From Gnetum montanum (lineage: Eukaryota > Streptophyta > Gnetopsida > Gnetales > Gnetaceae), in assembly GCA_015680685.1 (NCBI GenBank), contig MNCI01007591.1:1-60554 (forward strand): a DNA stretch of 60,554 nt. The letters are read 5' to 3'. Below the pieces are notes generated by a model that was given only the letters and a program-made list of their open reading frames with translations, did not search any database and had not been told where the DNA came from. Below are positions 1-9,794 of the stretch, piece by piece. Positions within the stretch are counted from its first letter, which is position 1, and each line of letters starts with the position of its first letter. The position numbers were made by a program, and so were the translations under genes.

Positions 1-46
1 AAACCATAGAAAATGCAAGAAAAATGCTAAAAATGTGAAGAAGGAG

Positions 47-70
47 AGAGAGAGAGAGAGAGAGAGAGAG
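47..70. repeat. (AG)n microsatellite
   Basis: Uninterrupted GA/AG dinucleotide tract inside the left repeat block. No function is implied. Confidence 0.9.
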
Positions 71-639
71 CAGAACACCACCCCAAATGGAGTTGAGCAT
101 AGTTAACTCTAGAAGGGGTGAGAAGGTACGTAGTGTATAACAGGTGCAGCGGAGAGCATAGCCACAATCTTAGAGGTGTCTAGCCACGAAGACTAGTGCT
201 TGCTAGGGTATCTATGCCTACTGAGTTGGCCATCATGGTGTACCATGGGCTGCAATGTTCTGCTGGGTTGCAGTGGCACTATGATGGAGTTGTAGTCATC
301 TGTAACTTTGCCAAATTCTAACCCAAAATTTTGTCAACCCTTGATTTACCAAAATGCTAACCCTAGAAACATTGAAGGCATAGGGTATTTATAGGATTAG
401 GTTTAGCATGAAATGTGAAGAGACTGCCACATGGCAGTGGGATGGTTGGGACTATGTTTTCACCCAACTATGCTCTCCACTGAGGCTAGTGGTGTTGTGC
501 TCTGCTATACTTTACCAAACTCTACGAGACTGCAAGACTATGACTATGCTGCCAACGGCATGTGTGTGTGCCGAGAAGACTACAATGTACTTGAAAAAAT
601 GCAACTTTGGAGACTATGCTCTCCACTATCTTGCGTGGG

Positions 640-1300
640 GTTAAGCATAGTGACAATTTTGGGGATAGAAAAGGTACAAAAAAGATGCATTTTGCTAACT
701 ACGCTTGCTAGAGGTGAGTTAGAGCTAATTTGAATGCTGGTGCTACATTGTGGAGGCCTTTGGAGGTTGTTTTGGCTAACTACGCTTGCCTATGGTCTAG
801 ACAAGGGCAAAGCATAGTCCCACACTTAGAAAAAATTTTGCAAGAAATGGCTATGTCCTGACTACACTCTCCATGGGAGGCTAACTATGCTCTCAACTAG
901 GGATGAGCATAGTCCCAGCACTTGTCAAAACTTGTGAAAATTAACTTCCAATTGACTATGCTTGACTACGCTTTGGGCTGGTGAAGAGCGTAGTTTCAAC
1001 TCTTAGAAAAAATCTACAACAACTAGGCCTTCATGCTAACTACACTTGACTATGACCCAAGGTAGTGAAGAGTGTAGTCTTAGCACTTAAAAATTTTTGC
1101 AAAATCTAGACTTCCATGCTGACTACACTTGACTATACTCTAGCGTAGTGGAAAGCATAGTCTTAGCACTTAGAAAATTTTGCAACTGCTGGCTTAACAC
1201 TTAGAAAAATTTACAAAACTAGCCTTTGTGTTGACTACACTTGACTACGCTCTAGGGTAGTTGAGAGCATAGTCTCAACACTTAGGAAATTTTTTTCCTG
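640..1300. repeat. Minisatellite of about 100-bp units with inverted core
   Basis: At least five degenerate head-to-tail units. Each contains a TGACTACACTTGACTACGCT-like half, a short spacer, and the complementary AGAGCATAGTC half, followed by TTAGCACTTAGAAAA and a GCCTTCATGCT-like phrase. Each unit can therefore fold on itself. The near-equivalent region at 59120-59220 has only about one unit, so the array expanded on this side. Confidence 0.65.
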
Positions 1301-1319
1301 GGATGTCAAAGTTCAAACT

Positions 1320-3540
1320 TGGTGGCGTTTCAAGATTTTACTCCAAAACCACAACCTACCACCTAAATCCAATGGTGAGGCCCAATAAGAACATTACTCT
1401 CTCCACATATGCTTGTGCCACTCTAAGTGGTAAATTTCCTATTAACCTCCCTTAGCTCATCTTCTTAGAGATTGAAAAACACTTTAAAGAAAATAGTAAG
1501 GAAGAAAGACACTTCCCTTTCCATGCCTAATCAAAAATTTGGGCAAAAAGGGAGGCATAGTCCATTATGCAAATGACACTCACCATTATGCTCCTATTGA
1601 TTTTTGGTAGGAAATGATGAAGGACAAAGTAGTTGTTAAGCTACTAGAAGAGGAGCGGCCACCAACAGCACCACCTACTGAAGAGACAACATTGGAGGCT
1701 CATGCAACTATTGAGCACATGAGGAAGTTGCATGACAATCTGTTATAGTAGTAGCAAGAAGAGCCAAGTGGTGGAGAACTATCAATCTACTAGCCAATGC
1801 TGAGCCATCTCAGTGAAGTAAATCAAACCATAAGCTAGCGAGAGGAGATTGCCGCACTATTTTTAACCCAAAGAATGCAAGGATCCACTAGATCAAATCC
1901 AAGTGCCTAAGAGGTGATGGTGTCCATCCCTAGATAATAGGAATTCCCAGAGATCTTTGCAAATGCCACCACTTTCTTGGTGCACCTAGAGGAGGTAAAG
2001 GGGACTACTATCCTAGTGATGCAACACTATGAACAAGAAACAATGGCAAAGGTGGTGGCCAACAGAGCAGTAAAAGCACTCAATCCTAATACGACAATCA
2101 TGCTAGACATTGTTACACTCAAAGATGTGCAGGTTTCTGCAAGAGTAAGGAGTGGGAGGATTAAAGTAGTCCAACATAATAAGGTGTTGGGCCAACTGGT
2201 GGGAACTAAGCAACCACTTTAAGAGATCTTTGATCTCCTAGAAGAAATCACTACAACCCAAACAAAGCTACTAGAAACAAAGGGTAAGCTCATCATAAGA
2301 AACACCCAACTTGAGGTAGCCACTAACAAGAATCAACAATTGACTATCGAGGTTGTAGAACTGAGAGCCTTCGTGGCTAATCTTGCCATTCTCAACCAAG
2401 CTATCATACAGGATGAAGCTTTCTTGTAGCTTCAAAATTGATTGAAAGAGGCTAAGAATGCCATGGAGATGTTGATCTTCAACACGTCCTTATCAAAAGC
2501 TCTTACTAACAACACTAATAAGGAGTTATTATAAGTCCACAAGGAGAACCTAGTCTTAACCAAAGACATCCATCAGTTGCATAATGTTGAGGAACAAAAA
2601 GATTAGATGGTTGAACATATGAGACAGCAACGGGAGTAGCTTGCCAAGGTCAACATGGACCTGAGGAGATTGGCTTGTGAGAACAGGAATATGCCAATTG
2701 AGAAAATCCAAGCACTTCGTCAAAAAATGGCCATTGAGGTAGCTGCTTAGAAAAATGAGGCCTTGAAATTTAAAAGAGTCAAAAATCATTACAAGAACTA
2801 GGTAGGATCCCTCAAAGAGATGAATGAAAAGGAGATCTAATTGGCCAAGATGAAGATAAATGAGGTCCACTAGTAACTCTAACAAAGAGGCGATGCATGG
2901 CACTTGATCTTGATGGTTTGAATGCCTACAACAAAGCAAAACTCCACTTAAAGGAGTTGCAGATTGAGAAAATAACAGAATACATGAAGCTTGCCAACCT
3001 CCGCTATGCAAACTTGGTGATGCTAACAAGAGGAAAGACAAAGTCAGAACTAGAGAAGTAGGTGACCAACTCATATGCTCTTTACGAGATCAAGTTCAAG
3101 CACCACAAGGACACCAAGTAGAACCTAAAAATAACTAATGCTGAGCTTGAAGTTCTCATGAGCTGATTCACAGATCAACGATTAGTTTCCGAGAACCTAG
3201 CTAGATGAATGAATGACTAACATGAGCTAGAGAACCTTATAAAGACATTCGATGTTGAACATAAATAATTTGCAACATGGTTCATTAATGTGGAGTTGTT
3301 CACAGCAATGCCTTGTCCCTAGGATGTTTCCATACCAGCCCATAATGCCAAAGTAAGAAGGCAAAGATGAAAGTCTTACTGGATGTTTTTCCTCTTCCAC
3401 TAGAAGCTACTGCTATAGCAAGACAACCACAACCATAGCCTCAACCTCCACTACCACTACCATGAGCGTCAAAGCTTGGCAAACGTCCTTCAATACCCTA
3501 GGAGCCTCCACCTCCTAGCACTAAATGATCTTCTTTTCAT
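1320..3540 (+). pseudogene. ORFx remnant, copy 1 (C-terminal coiled-coil part)
   Basis: Homologous along its length to ORFx of element 2 (about 36370-38500). Matching landmarks include the CCAATGGT stretch near 1370, the GTGATGCAACACTATGA block near 2015, the ATGCCAATTGAG block near 2690 and the GAAATTTAAAAGAGTCAAAA block near 2765. The relative encodes a long charged helix-rich, probably coiled-coil, protein of unknown function. This copy is heavily broken: many TAG and TAA codons replace CAG or CAA of element 2, and no frame exceeds about 80 codons (1977-2222 is the longest plausible piece). The N-terminal half is missing because of the block at 1-1319. The minus-strand ORF at 2556-3074 is a shadow of the repetitive coding pattern. 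Confidence 0.75.
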
Positions 3541-3808
3541 CTTCAACAATCAAACGATCCTAGCTATTCATTTTTGTAAGTGTCTAATTTTGTTATCCAA
3601 GGCACCCATTTTTTGGAAGATGTGTAAACGCATACAATTTGGCACTTAGAGTTAGTTAATAGGAGTTTGTCAATCAATAATCCAATACCTTCCCAATTTT
3701 GTAAGAAGCTCAATCCTACTTTTGGTCCAATTGAGAACAAGTTTTCACTCAATCATCAAGGTATGATGAATCATTTAACTGGCTGCATTGATAAGCATGT
3801 GTTGACAT

Positions 3809-3841
3809 ATCCCCATTGATGCATGATGTGTCAATGGGGAT
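3809..3841. promoter_or_regulatory. Inverted repeat upstream of LTR TATA box
   Basis: Perfect 11-bp arms ATCCCCATTGA and TCAATGGGGAT separated by 11 nt, about 30 bp upstream of TATAAATG. It occupies the U3 place where element 2 has GTATAC/GTCGAC palindromes and copy 4 has GATATC palindromes. A protein-binding or folding role is inference. Confidence 0.55.
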
Positions 3842-4060
3842 GCATCAACATAGTGTCTAGTCTTGCACATATAAATGCACATACTAGCCACATTTGGGCA
3901 ATGTTAAGTTAGTAGCCTAGTGAACTATTATAGTTTTCTTAGCTAAGAGTTAGAATATTTTTTGAGTGTTGGTAGTAAGACTTCAAGGATTGTAGGGATC
4001 CTTATTCGAGCATCAATGTACTTGAACACTTTGATGTGCTAGCAATAAAGACAAGATTCT

Positions 4061-4356
4061 TGGAACTCCTTGCAATACTTAGAATAGACTAACGTTTACT
4101 TTCATGCACTTTATTATTAATGCACTTTACTTTCATGTCCTTAATTAATTAACATGCTTAATGTTGACACATAAGTACAATCACCTCAAGCATACTGTTA
4201 ATGCTTGTTGGAACTCCTTATAATACTTAGAATAGATTAATGTTTATTTTTATGCACTCTATTATTCCTACACTTTACATTCATGTTTTCAATTAATTAA
4301 TATGCTTAACGTTGATACATAAGTATGATTGCCTTGAACATACCATTAACACTTAG
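4061..4356 (+). repeat. 148-bp tandem duplication inside LTR
   Basis: Two adjacent units, 4061-4208 and 4209-4356, both opening TGGAACTCCTT and sharing AATACTTAGAATAGA, TTAATTAAT and CATAAGTA blocks. The other LTRs of the family contain this stretch once. Confidence 0.8.
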
Positions 4357-4755
4357 TAATCCTAGCAATGTTTTTGCTTGGTTCACCTAGTAACCTAACA
4401 CTTAGTAATTGAGTAGCGTTTATAATGAGCTCAAGATGTGTACGAAAGATGGGCCGGGATGCTTATGTTTGGATAGCTAGATTAAGTCATTAAATAGTTA
4501 CTTAGTTAATTTACAAATAATTACCTTTATTTCACACTTAGATTAAATAAAATAAAATATAAAATATAAATAAATATCATGTGCCTTGGCTTACACAACT
4601 AAAGCCAAGAAGACAACAAGCACATCTCTGAATCATTCTCTTTGCCCTTAGGTTCATATACATGCTAAGTTTAGGTGCATATACATGCTAAGTTCAGGGA
4701 ACTCGACTGAATCGTTTGTGCAACACTTGTGTAGGGGGTACTTACGATCTTCTAA

Positions 4756-5318
4756 CATTAGGCATAATTTATCATCATTAATGTTAAATTTAGTAAATAA
4801 TTTTTCATATTACAAGGCTAAGTGTGCCCTTCCACACCTATTAGTTTTTTTCTTCCAATTTGAAATATTTTCATTTGATATCATACAAAGTGTCAATTTA
4901 ATGGAAAATGGTAAAAACTCAAATTAGCTATGTTTAATTGAAAATTTGCATTTGTTGGCCTAGGCATGTTTACAATCAAAGTTATTACATAATCAACATC
5001 AAGGCTAAAGGCTAAAGTTTGAGTCCACAAAATTAAATTGATACTTCTTTGTATGATACCCAACAAAAATATTCCAAATTAGCAAAAATACCTCATGGGG
5101 TTGGAAGGACACACTTAGGATGATTAATACGCTTCATTTCCCTCAATAAATAACAATGCTATGATTTTAGAAAATAGGACAATGTAGGAAATGCAACTTA
5201 ACGGCATAGAACAAGCTTGAATTTCACACTATTCAAAAACATCTTCTGTGATCAAATCGTCGGCACACAACACCACCAATAGCCTGCCCAACAGAGTGCA
5301 ATAGCTCATCACGACATC
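4756..5318. other. AT-rich spacer without recognised features
   Basis: No coding pattern, repeat boundary or RNA gene that I can support. The ORF at 4685-4927 crosses the LTR edge and looks accidental. Confidence 0.5.
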
Positions 5319-5335
5319 ATATATATATATATATA
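5319..5335. repeat. (AT)n microsatellite
   Basis: Pure AT dinucleotide tract just downstream (minus-strand sense) of the charged exon fragment. Confidence 0.85.
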
Positions 5336-5389
5336 ACATCGAAAGGTTTAGCAAAAAACAGAAGAACCTTCAAAAGCTTCGCAATGCTG

Positions 5390-5677
5390 TCATCCGAAAT
5401 CATTTTCTCAGCCGCTGCAGCATCAGCCTCGGCCTGAACCTCGGCTTCGACGACCGCCGCCGTTGCCGACTCCGCCTGCGAGCCGTCCTTATCCTCCTTG
5501 TCCAGTTTTTGCTTTCTTCTCCTTCTTCTCGAAGGCCTCCAGTTCTTCCTTCACTGCGGTGCAAAGCAGCGGCCTTACCCGCTCGTACTCCTGGATCATG
5601 ACGGAGACTCTGGCCTTGGACTTGAGGACGTCCTCCTGCTTCTTGTTGATGGCTTTGCTCTCCTCAATCTGCAATGT
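5390..5677 (-). pseudogene. Charged coiled-coil exon, unrecognised gene, frameshifted
   Basis: Clear protein-like composition on the minus strand. Just inside a good 3' splice site (ACATTGCAG, exon from about 5671) the frame reads IEESKAINKKQEDVLK and continues through VMIQEYERVRPLLC to a KK/EK-rich run. It then hits a stop near 5490. A one-base shift around the lysine codons (near 5495-5505) reopens a second frame rich in Ala and Glu ending ...MISDDSIAKLLKVL near 5365-5400. Residues on both sides of the shift look coding, so this is one exon with an indel rather than two genes. The GC content is far above the flanks. I do not recognise the family. It could be a pseudogene fragment or a gene with a sequencing error. 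Confidence 0.5.
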
Positions 5678-6743
5678 TATTATGCTTAGCGTTAAATAAA
5701 GAAATTTATAGTTTATTAACTAATTTGATGTATGAGGCAAGCTATAGCTACCATTTCTTTATCTGAAGCTGTCAGAGAGATGTACTGAGACGTTTATCTA
5801 AAAAGACAAGCAATTTCTTTATCTGAAGCTGTGAATGCAAAAAAAAATCAAAGAAATGTAATGAGACGTTATCTAGAGACACGAGCAAATCAAAAATAAG
5901 TATATAATCAGGTATCCAACTTTTAATCTAAGGAGACAACTTTTCTCAAGCCCAAGTACAATTTGCAACAGGGAATATGTCAATGTAAAGTAAACTTGTG
6001 CAAGCGGGAAGAAAAGCAACATAAAATATTGTATCTATGTAAATATGATAATTAAAAAGAATTTCAATGATCAAATTCAATTAAAAAGAACATTAAAATA
6101 GTACAGAAGAAAAAGGCCTGAAAAGCCAAGATGCTAAGCACCCACCATGTTAATCTTTTTTGTTGCTGTGAACTTAACTTGCTTCCTCTTGATCAAACAC
6201 TTGCTTCCTCTTATAGAACTTTTCAAGTGTTTGTGGTTTAGGGAGAAGGATTAGCTCCAAAAATTGACAACCTTGGTGAAGTGAAGAGTCCCCATTGAAA
6301 AATATGGGATAGAACTTTTCAAGTGTTTCTTGGACTTTCCTCCAATTTTTAATAAATAATACCATTTATTGTTAGTAAGAAAAAATAAAATAATATTAAC
6401 CATTAATGTTGAGGTGAAGGTCAAAAGACAAAAGTCAAGGTAGCAGATATGGTTGGTTGAAAAATAATTAAATTAATATTGACTATTAATGTTGAGCTGA
6501 GGTAGCAAGTACTGATATGGTATATTTAAGAAAAATGGTGAAAAGTCAAATTAGTAGTTATGTTTGGATGAAAAGTTGTGTTTGTGGCCTATCCATATTT
6601 AATGTTTTTCTATATTTACAATCAAAGTTGCTAAATAAGGGTACAGTTCTAGCACTGAGCCATCAAACTCCCACCTTACCATGGCTTTACAGGATACTTT
6701 CCACCGATTGCATCTAAGAAGCTTCCAAAGATTTATCTCTCAC

Positions 6744-6820
6744 CTGTCCAAGTCCTTGAATGCATCTATAAACGCGTAGTTGGACTCATCCTTAGACACA
6801 TCCAGAGACAAGTCGTTGAA
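6744..6820 (-). pseudogene. Short exon-like segment, possibly same gene
   Basis: Minus-strand open segment reading FNDLSLDVSKDESNYAFIDA and on to FKDLDR, followed directly by a consensus donor (CAG/GTGAGA). Upstream, the reading frame meets TAA with no obvious AG acceptor, so its left edge is uncertain. Splicing phase (2) does not fit directly onto the exon at 5390-5677, so at least one further exon would be needed. Acidic composition and orientation suggest one gene. Confidence 0.35.
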
Positions 6821-7325
6821 GTTATTTTATGTATCTGTAGAGTTTACTTTTGTTTATCCTTGCTGCTTGTCCAATTATTTCTAAGGTTTGTATACCATTA
6901 AAGCAGAACAGCTACGTATCGAAAACGATAGGTCACAAATCACAATTCATCATGCATATAGGCAAGGGAATGGGCTCCAACCATTGGCCATGGATTTTTA
7001 ACTGAGGCTGAAGCCCATAGTGGTAACAAAGTTTACATAAACCAATAGACTAACTTTCTAAGTAACCCAAATTAGATGTTTGGAAGACTAATTTAGCATA
7101 TAACAAAGTCTGGGATACCAGTGCACTTGCAATAAATTCTTAGAGCACTAGCGTAGAAACAACAAAGGCTGCCTTCTCCTGGGATACCTATTTGCCAATG
7201 TATATCCTGGATTTGGTGCTCAACAATTTCATTTAGTATTATATAATAACCAGTGAAAATTGCAACATGTATTTAACTTCTTACCATCGTTAATCAAATA
7301 CAAATCGTTGGATACTGTTTGGCAG

Positions 7326-8157
7326 AGATTCATGCCCTCTGAGTCCAGCTCTGATTTGCCAAGATCTCCAGCTGGTGTGCCCATAGCAGACGGAACGTTC
7401 CAGGCCAAGCTCCAAGTTTAGCAGGAAATTGAATCTTCTGGAATGGAATGGCAGCCTTTTATCTTCCAAGTCTATGCCAGCCTGGTCGCGCCTCCAAGAG
7501 ACAAGGTCCTCATTGACGGCAATGGAAACACCAAAGGGAACTCAACCTCAATGCCATTTTTGTGGGATCATTTTCATTTTCTGAATGTGAATTCAATATA
7601 CAGCCTGAACTGGCTGGTAAGTAGAAAGTTGCAAGTTCAGTTCGAACTTGCAACATATCATTACTTTGTTTGTATGGTTGAAGTTGAAATGGAATTGTAA
7701 CTGCAGCTTGCATATTGGAGGAAGGGGATTTGGTGGGATGATGAAAGAACTTTTAACAAATCTCTGCATATGAGGCCTCCTGCAAACACCTGGACCCAGA
7801 ATGAAATGGTGGCCTTGTGGGAAAGCCAAATACATAAAACTCTTCAAAAATCCTTCATTTCCGAGGATAATGTCATTTGTGATATTCAAGGTGCGTCAGT
7901 GCCTGTTAATGATACTGAACTTGGAATTAATGATCTTAATCTGTCTTATGTATTATAAGGGGTATTATACGCTGACTAAGATCTTTGTTTTGCTTAGAAA
8001 AAGCTTCTACATGGAGCTCGTATTGCTGACCTTCATAAGCGGAGCTCATTCCAAATTTCCAGTTTCAGCAGACGAAAATGGGGTAGAAGCAACTGCTCTA
8101 TATCCTGATCACCATTACGTCACTGCAGATGAATACCTTAATAGATTTGTCGACTGA
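7326..8157 (+). pseudogene. PCBER/isoflavone reductase-like pseudogene, C-terminal half
   Basis: Three exon-like blocks match the order of the NmrA-like PCBER/PLR/IFR family (NADPH-dependent phenylpropanoid reductases, cytosolic). Block 1 (7326-7616) follows TTTGGCAG and reads RFMPSE..., then APPRDKVLIDGNGN, equivalent to the family's PPRDKV-I-GDGN. It ends at a GTAAGT donor. Block 2 (7707-7958) follows CTGCAG and has the ...LHMRPPANT, NEMVALWES and IHKTLQKS stretch typical after the cofactor domain. Block 3 (7998-8157) follows TTGCTTAG and ends GVEATALYPD...TADEYLNRFVD then TGA, the diagnostic family C-terminus. Damage: an in-frame TAG in block 1 (LQV*QEIE), divergent sequence across the first junction, a stop at 7958, and a missing N-terminal nucleotide-binding half (GxxGxxG not found upstream). 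Family assignment is firm and enzyme specificity cannot be told. Confidence 0.85.
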
Positions 8158-8949
8158 TGGAGGACAGCAGCAACATCATGGATAAACCAAAAATAGTCAT
8201 TTACTTCTTGCATCCTTCATGTCAGTAAAATAACCACTTTCTTTACTTGAATCTAAGGTGTGTAGGTCAAATAACACTTCTCGGAAACAGCTTGGGAATA
8301 TGCTGTGCAGCCTCTCAGAATGCTAATAAGAGTTAGATAATTTTCAGAGGAAGCTCATGAGTTAGATATTTTCCACAGGAAGCTTATGTTGTATGCAAGG
8401 AGATTCGTAACTCATCAACCCAAATCAAAAAGCTTTCTAACGCCTTTGAATAACCTTAACAATCTCTTTATTTTAAGAGGCATCAGCTGGGGATGAAACT
8501 GAAATTGAAGTTCAATTGCATTTGTGTAGACCGAAAGGACCTGTTGCACAAAATATATCAGCAACAGTAAACAAGCATTATAACGCTCGAACAAACAACC
8601 ACAATGATGAAAAAAATGCAAGATGCATCTTTCTTGATCCATTAAAATTGTAAAAGTGTTTTTGGACTTACTCTGTTAATTAAAACTGAAAATGATGCAT
8701 TATAACAACATTGGACATATGCAGTCACAAACCAAAACCTGAAATATAGATTGATATAAAATTACATAAAAGGATCTTTATGAAATAGTATCATATGAAA
8801 CAACTACCAATCTATAGAATAAAATTCATCCTTTGAAACACCTTTTGATATGAAACTCTTTCGGAGAAAACCCTGTACTCATAAGCTTAGTTTGCCAGCA
8901 GCAACTGGTACAGGGTTTGACCACCTGCATCAGGATACACAGTAATAAC
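8158..8949. other. Spacer with no supported gene
   Basis: AT-rich. A minus-strand open stretch (8415-8642) preceded by a GCAACAG-type acceptor has some protein-like character (VLSVYTNAIELQFQF...) but no recognisable family, so it is not called as a gene. Confidence 0.4.
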
Positions 8950-9085
8950 AATGCACCATTTCTTGTATTAAAAAAGGATCATTACTCAGAGCTATAATGC
9001 TTTTCTGCCAAATAGGGAATGCACCATTTCTTGTATTAGAAAAGATCATTACTCAAAGCTATAATGTTTTTCCTCCCAAATAGGG
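8950..9085 (+). repeat. 68-bp tandem duplication
   Basis: Two adjacent 68-bp units (8950-9017 and 9018-9085), each from AATGCACCATTTC to AAATAGGG, differing at a handful of positions. Confidence 0.9.
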
Positions 9086-9099
9086 TCTCAGGAGGGTCA

Positions 9100-9215
9100 G
9101 TAGATGAACAAAAGCCTAACCTCTTTGAGTGGCTGCACCCAAGCTCGAACCCAGGTCTTTCACTTGAGAAACAAGCACGTTACCATCACTCCAAACGATG
9201 GTCCCTGAAGTCTCA
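9100..9215 (-). repeat. tRNA-derived SINE-like fragment
   Basis: On the minus strand the order is TGGTAACGTGCTTG (A-box-like), TTTCTCAAGTGAAAG, then CTGGGTTCGAGC (B-box-like), with the spacing of a tRNA-derived RNA polymerase III promoter. It does not fold into a functional tRNA and no clear poly-A or target duplication is seen. It abuts the 68-bp duplication. Confidence 0.45.
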
Positions 9216-9583
9216 TTTCTTGTATTGTTTTGATAAAATTGTATACTCAAAGTCTACTCTTAAGGAAATTCATAAAAATACAAAAACGATATAAATTTAA
9301 ATATACAAAATCTTTTAAAGAATTATTATCGTAGATGATCACTTGTTATTGCATTTTTAATTTATCATCTCCTTTTACCTTCACACTACCATATAACTTT
9401 CAAACCACAAATGAAATTGAAGCATTATATAATACTACAAATAATAATAGTTCGTGAAACATTGATTCCAAGGCTTTTATGAAAAATTATATTCTAAGTG
9501 GATATATTGTATTCAATATTTAAGTTGAGCTTTGTTGAGACATTGCTCTCCCTCAACAAAATACCCATGTTCAGATTCATGAA

Positions 9584-9656
9584 CCCTCACTTTTTCTATG
9601 TTGGCTGTATAAAAGCTTAACCCCTCACTTTTTCTATGTTGGCTGTATAAAAGCTT
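9584..9656 (+). repeat. 35-bp direct repeat (38-bp period)
   Basis: Two exact 35-bp copies, 9584-9618 and 9622-9656 (CCCTCACTTTTTCTATGTTG...), separated by 3 nt. This implies a recent duplication. Confidence 0.9.
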
Positions 9657-9782
9657 TACAGTAGTATCGATGGGCATGTATATAATACCAAAATAGGTAA
9701 GGAGAGAATTGGTCACACTAAATAATTGAAATTGTAAAGGTTTGACAGGGTGGAAGTGGCTGGTTAAATTTTTAGATTAATA

Positions 9783-9794
9783 TTACAACTAACC
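9783..9794. repeat. Target-site duplication of LINE (3' side)
   Basis: TTACAACTAACC occurs here and again at 16099-16110, exactly flanking the LINE. It sits next to the T-rich tract that is the LINE's poly-A tail in reverse complement. Confidence 0.85.

Larger units (their letters stand above)
1..1319. repeat. Hairpin-rich repeat block interrupting copy 1
   Basis: Non-coding block that replaces the upstream part of the retroelement whose ORFx resumes near 1320-1345. It is dominated by recurring GACTACGCTC and GAGCATAGTC words, which are near reverse complements and would form short stem-loops, plus the phrase CACTTAG followed by AAAATTTT. A TATTTATAGG stretch near 388 may be a TATA region. 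The same words occur in the same orientation near 58830-59200, inside the start of a Tat-like element, so this block is probably LTR or leader of that family. Its left border lies outside the window. The short ORFs here (408-733) look accidental. Confidence 0.5.
3764..4755 (+). repeat. 3' LTR of copy 1
   Basis: Starts TGATGAATC right after a decayed PPT-like run (AATCATCAAGGTA, compare AGTCATGGGGGTA in element 2). It shares the family's LTR landmarks in order: TATAAATG box (3870-3877), TTAGAATATTTT, a TTATTCGAGCATCAATGTA block near 4002, CAATAAAGA near 4045, and a degraded ...GTAGGGGGTACTTA end. The terminal TCATCA is not recognisable, so the right edge is approximate. It is longer than its relatives because of an internal 148-bp duplication. 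Confidence 0.75.

Noticed and set aside
2556-3074. 172-codon minus-strand ORF in copy 1
   Set aside because: Antisense shadow of the ORFx coiled-coil region; hydrophobic Leu/Ser composition comes from reversed Gln/Lys/Glu codons.
8415-8642. Minus-strand exon-like stretch after an AG acceptor
   Set aside because: Some coding flavour, but no family match I can defend and no partner exons in register.
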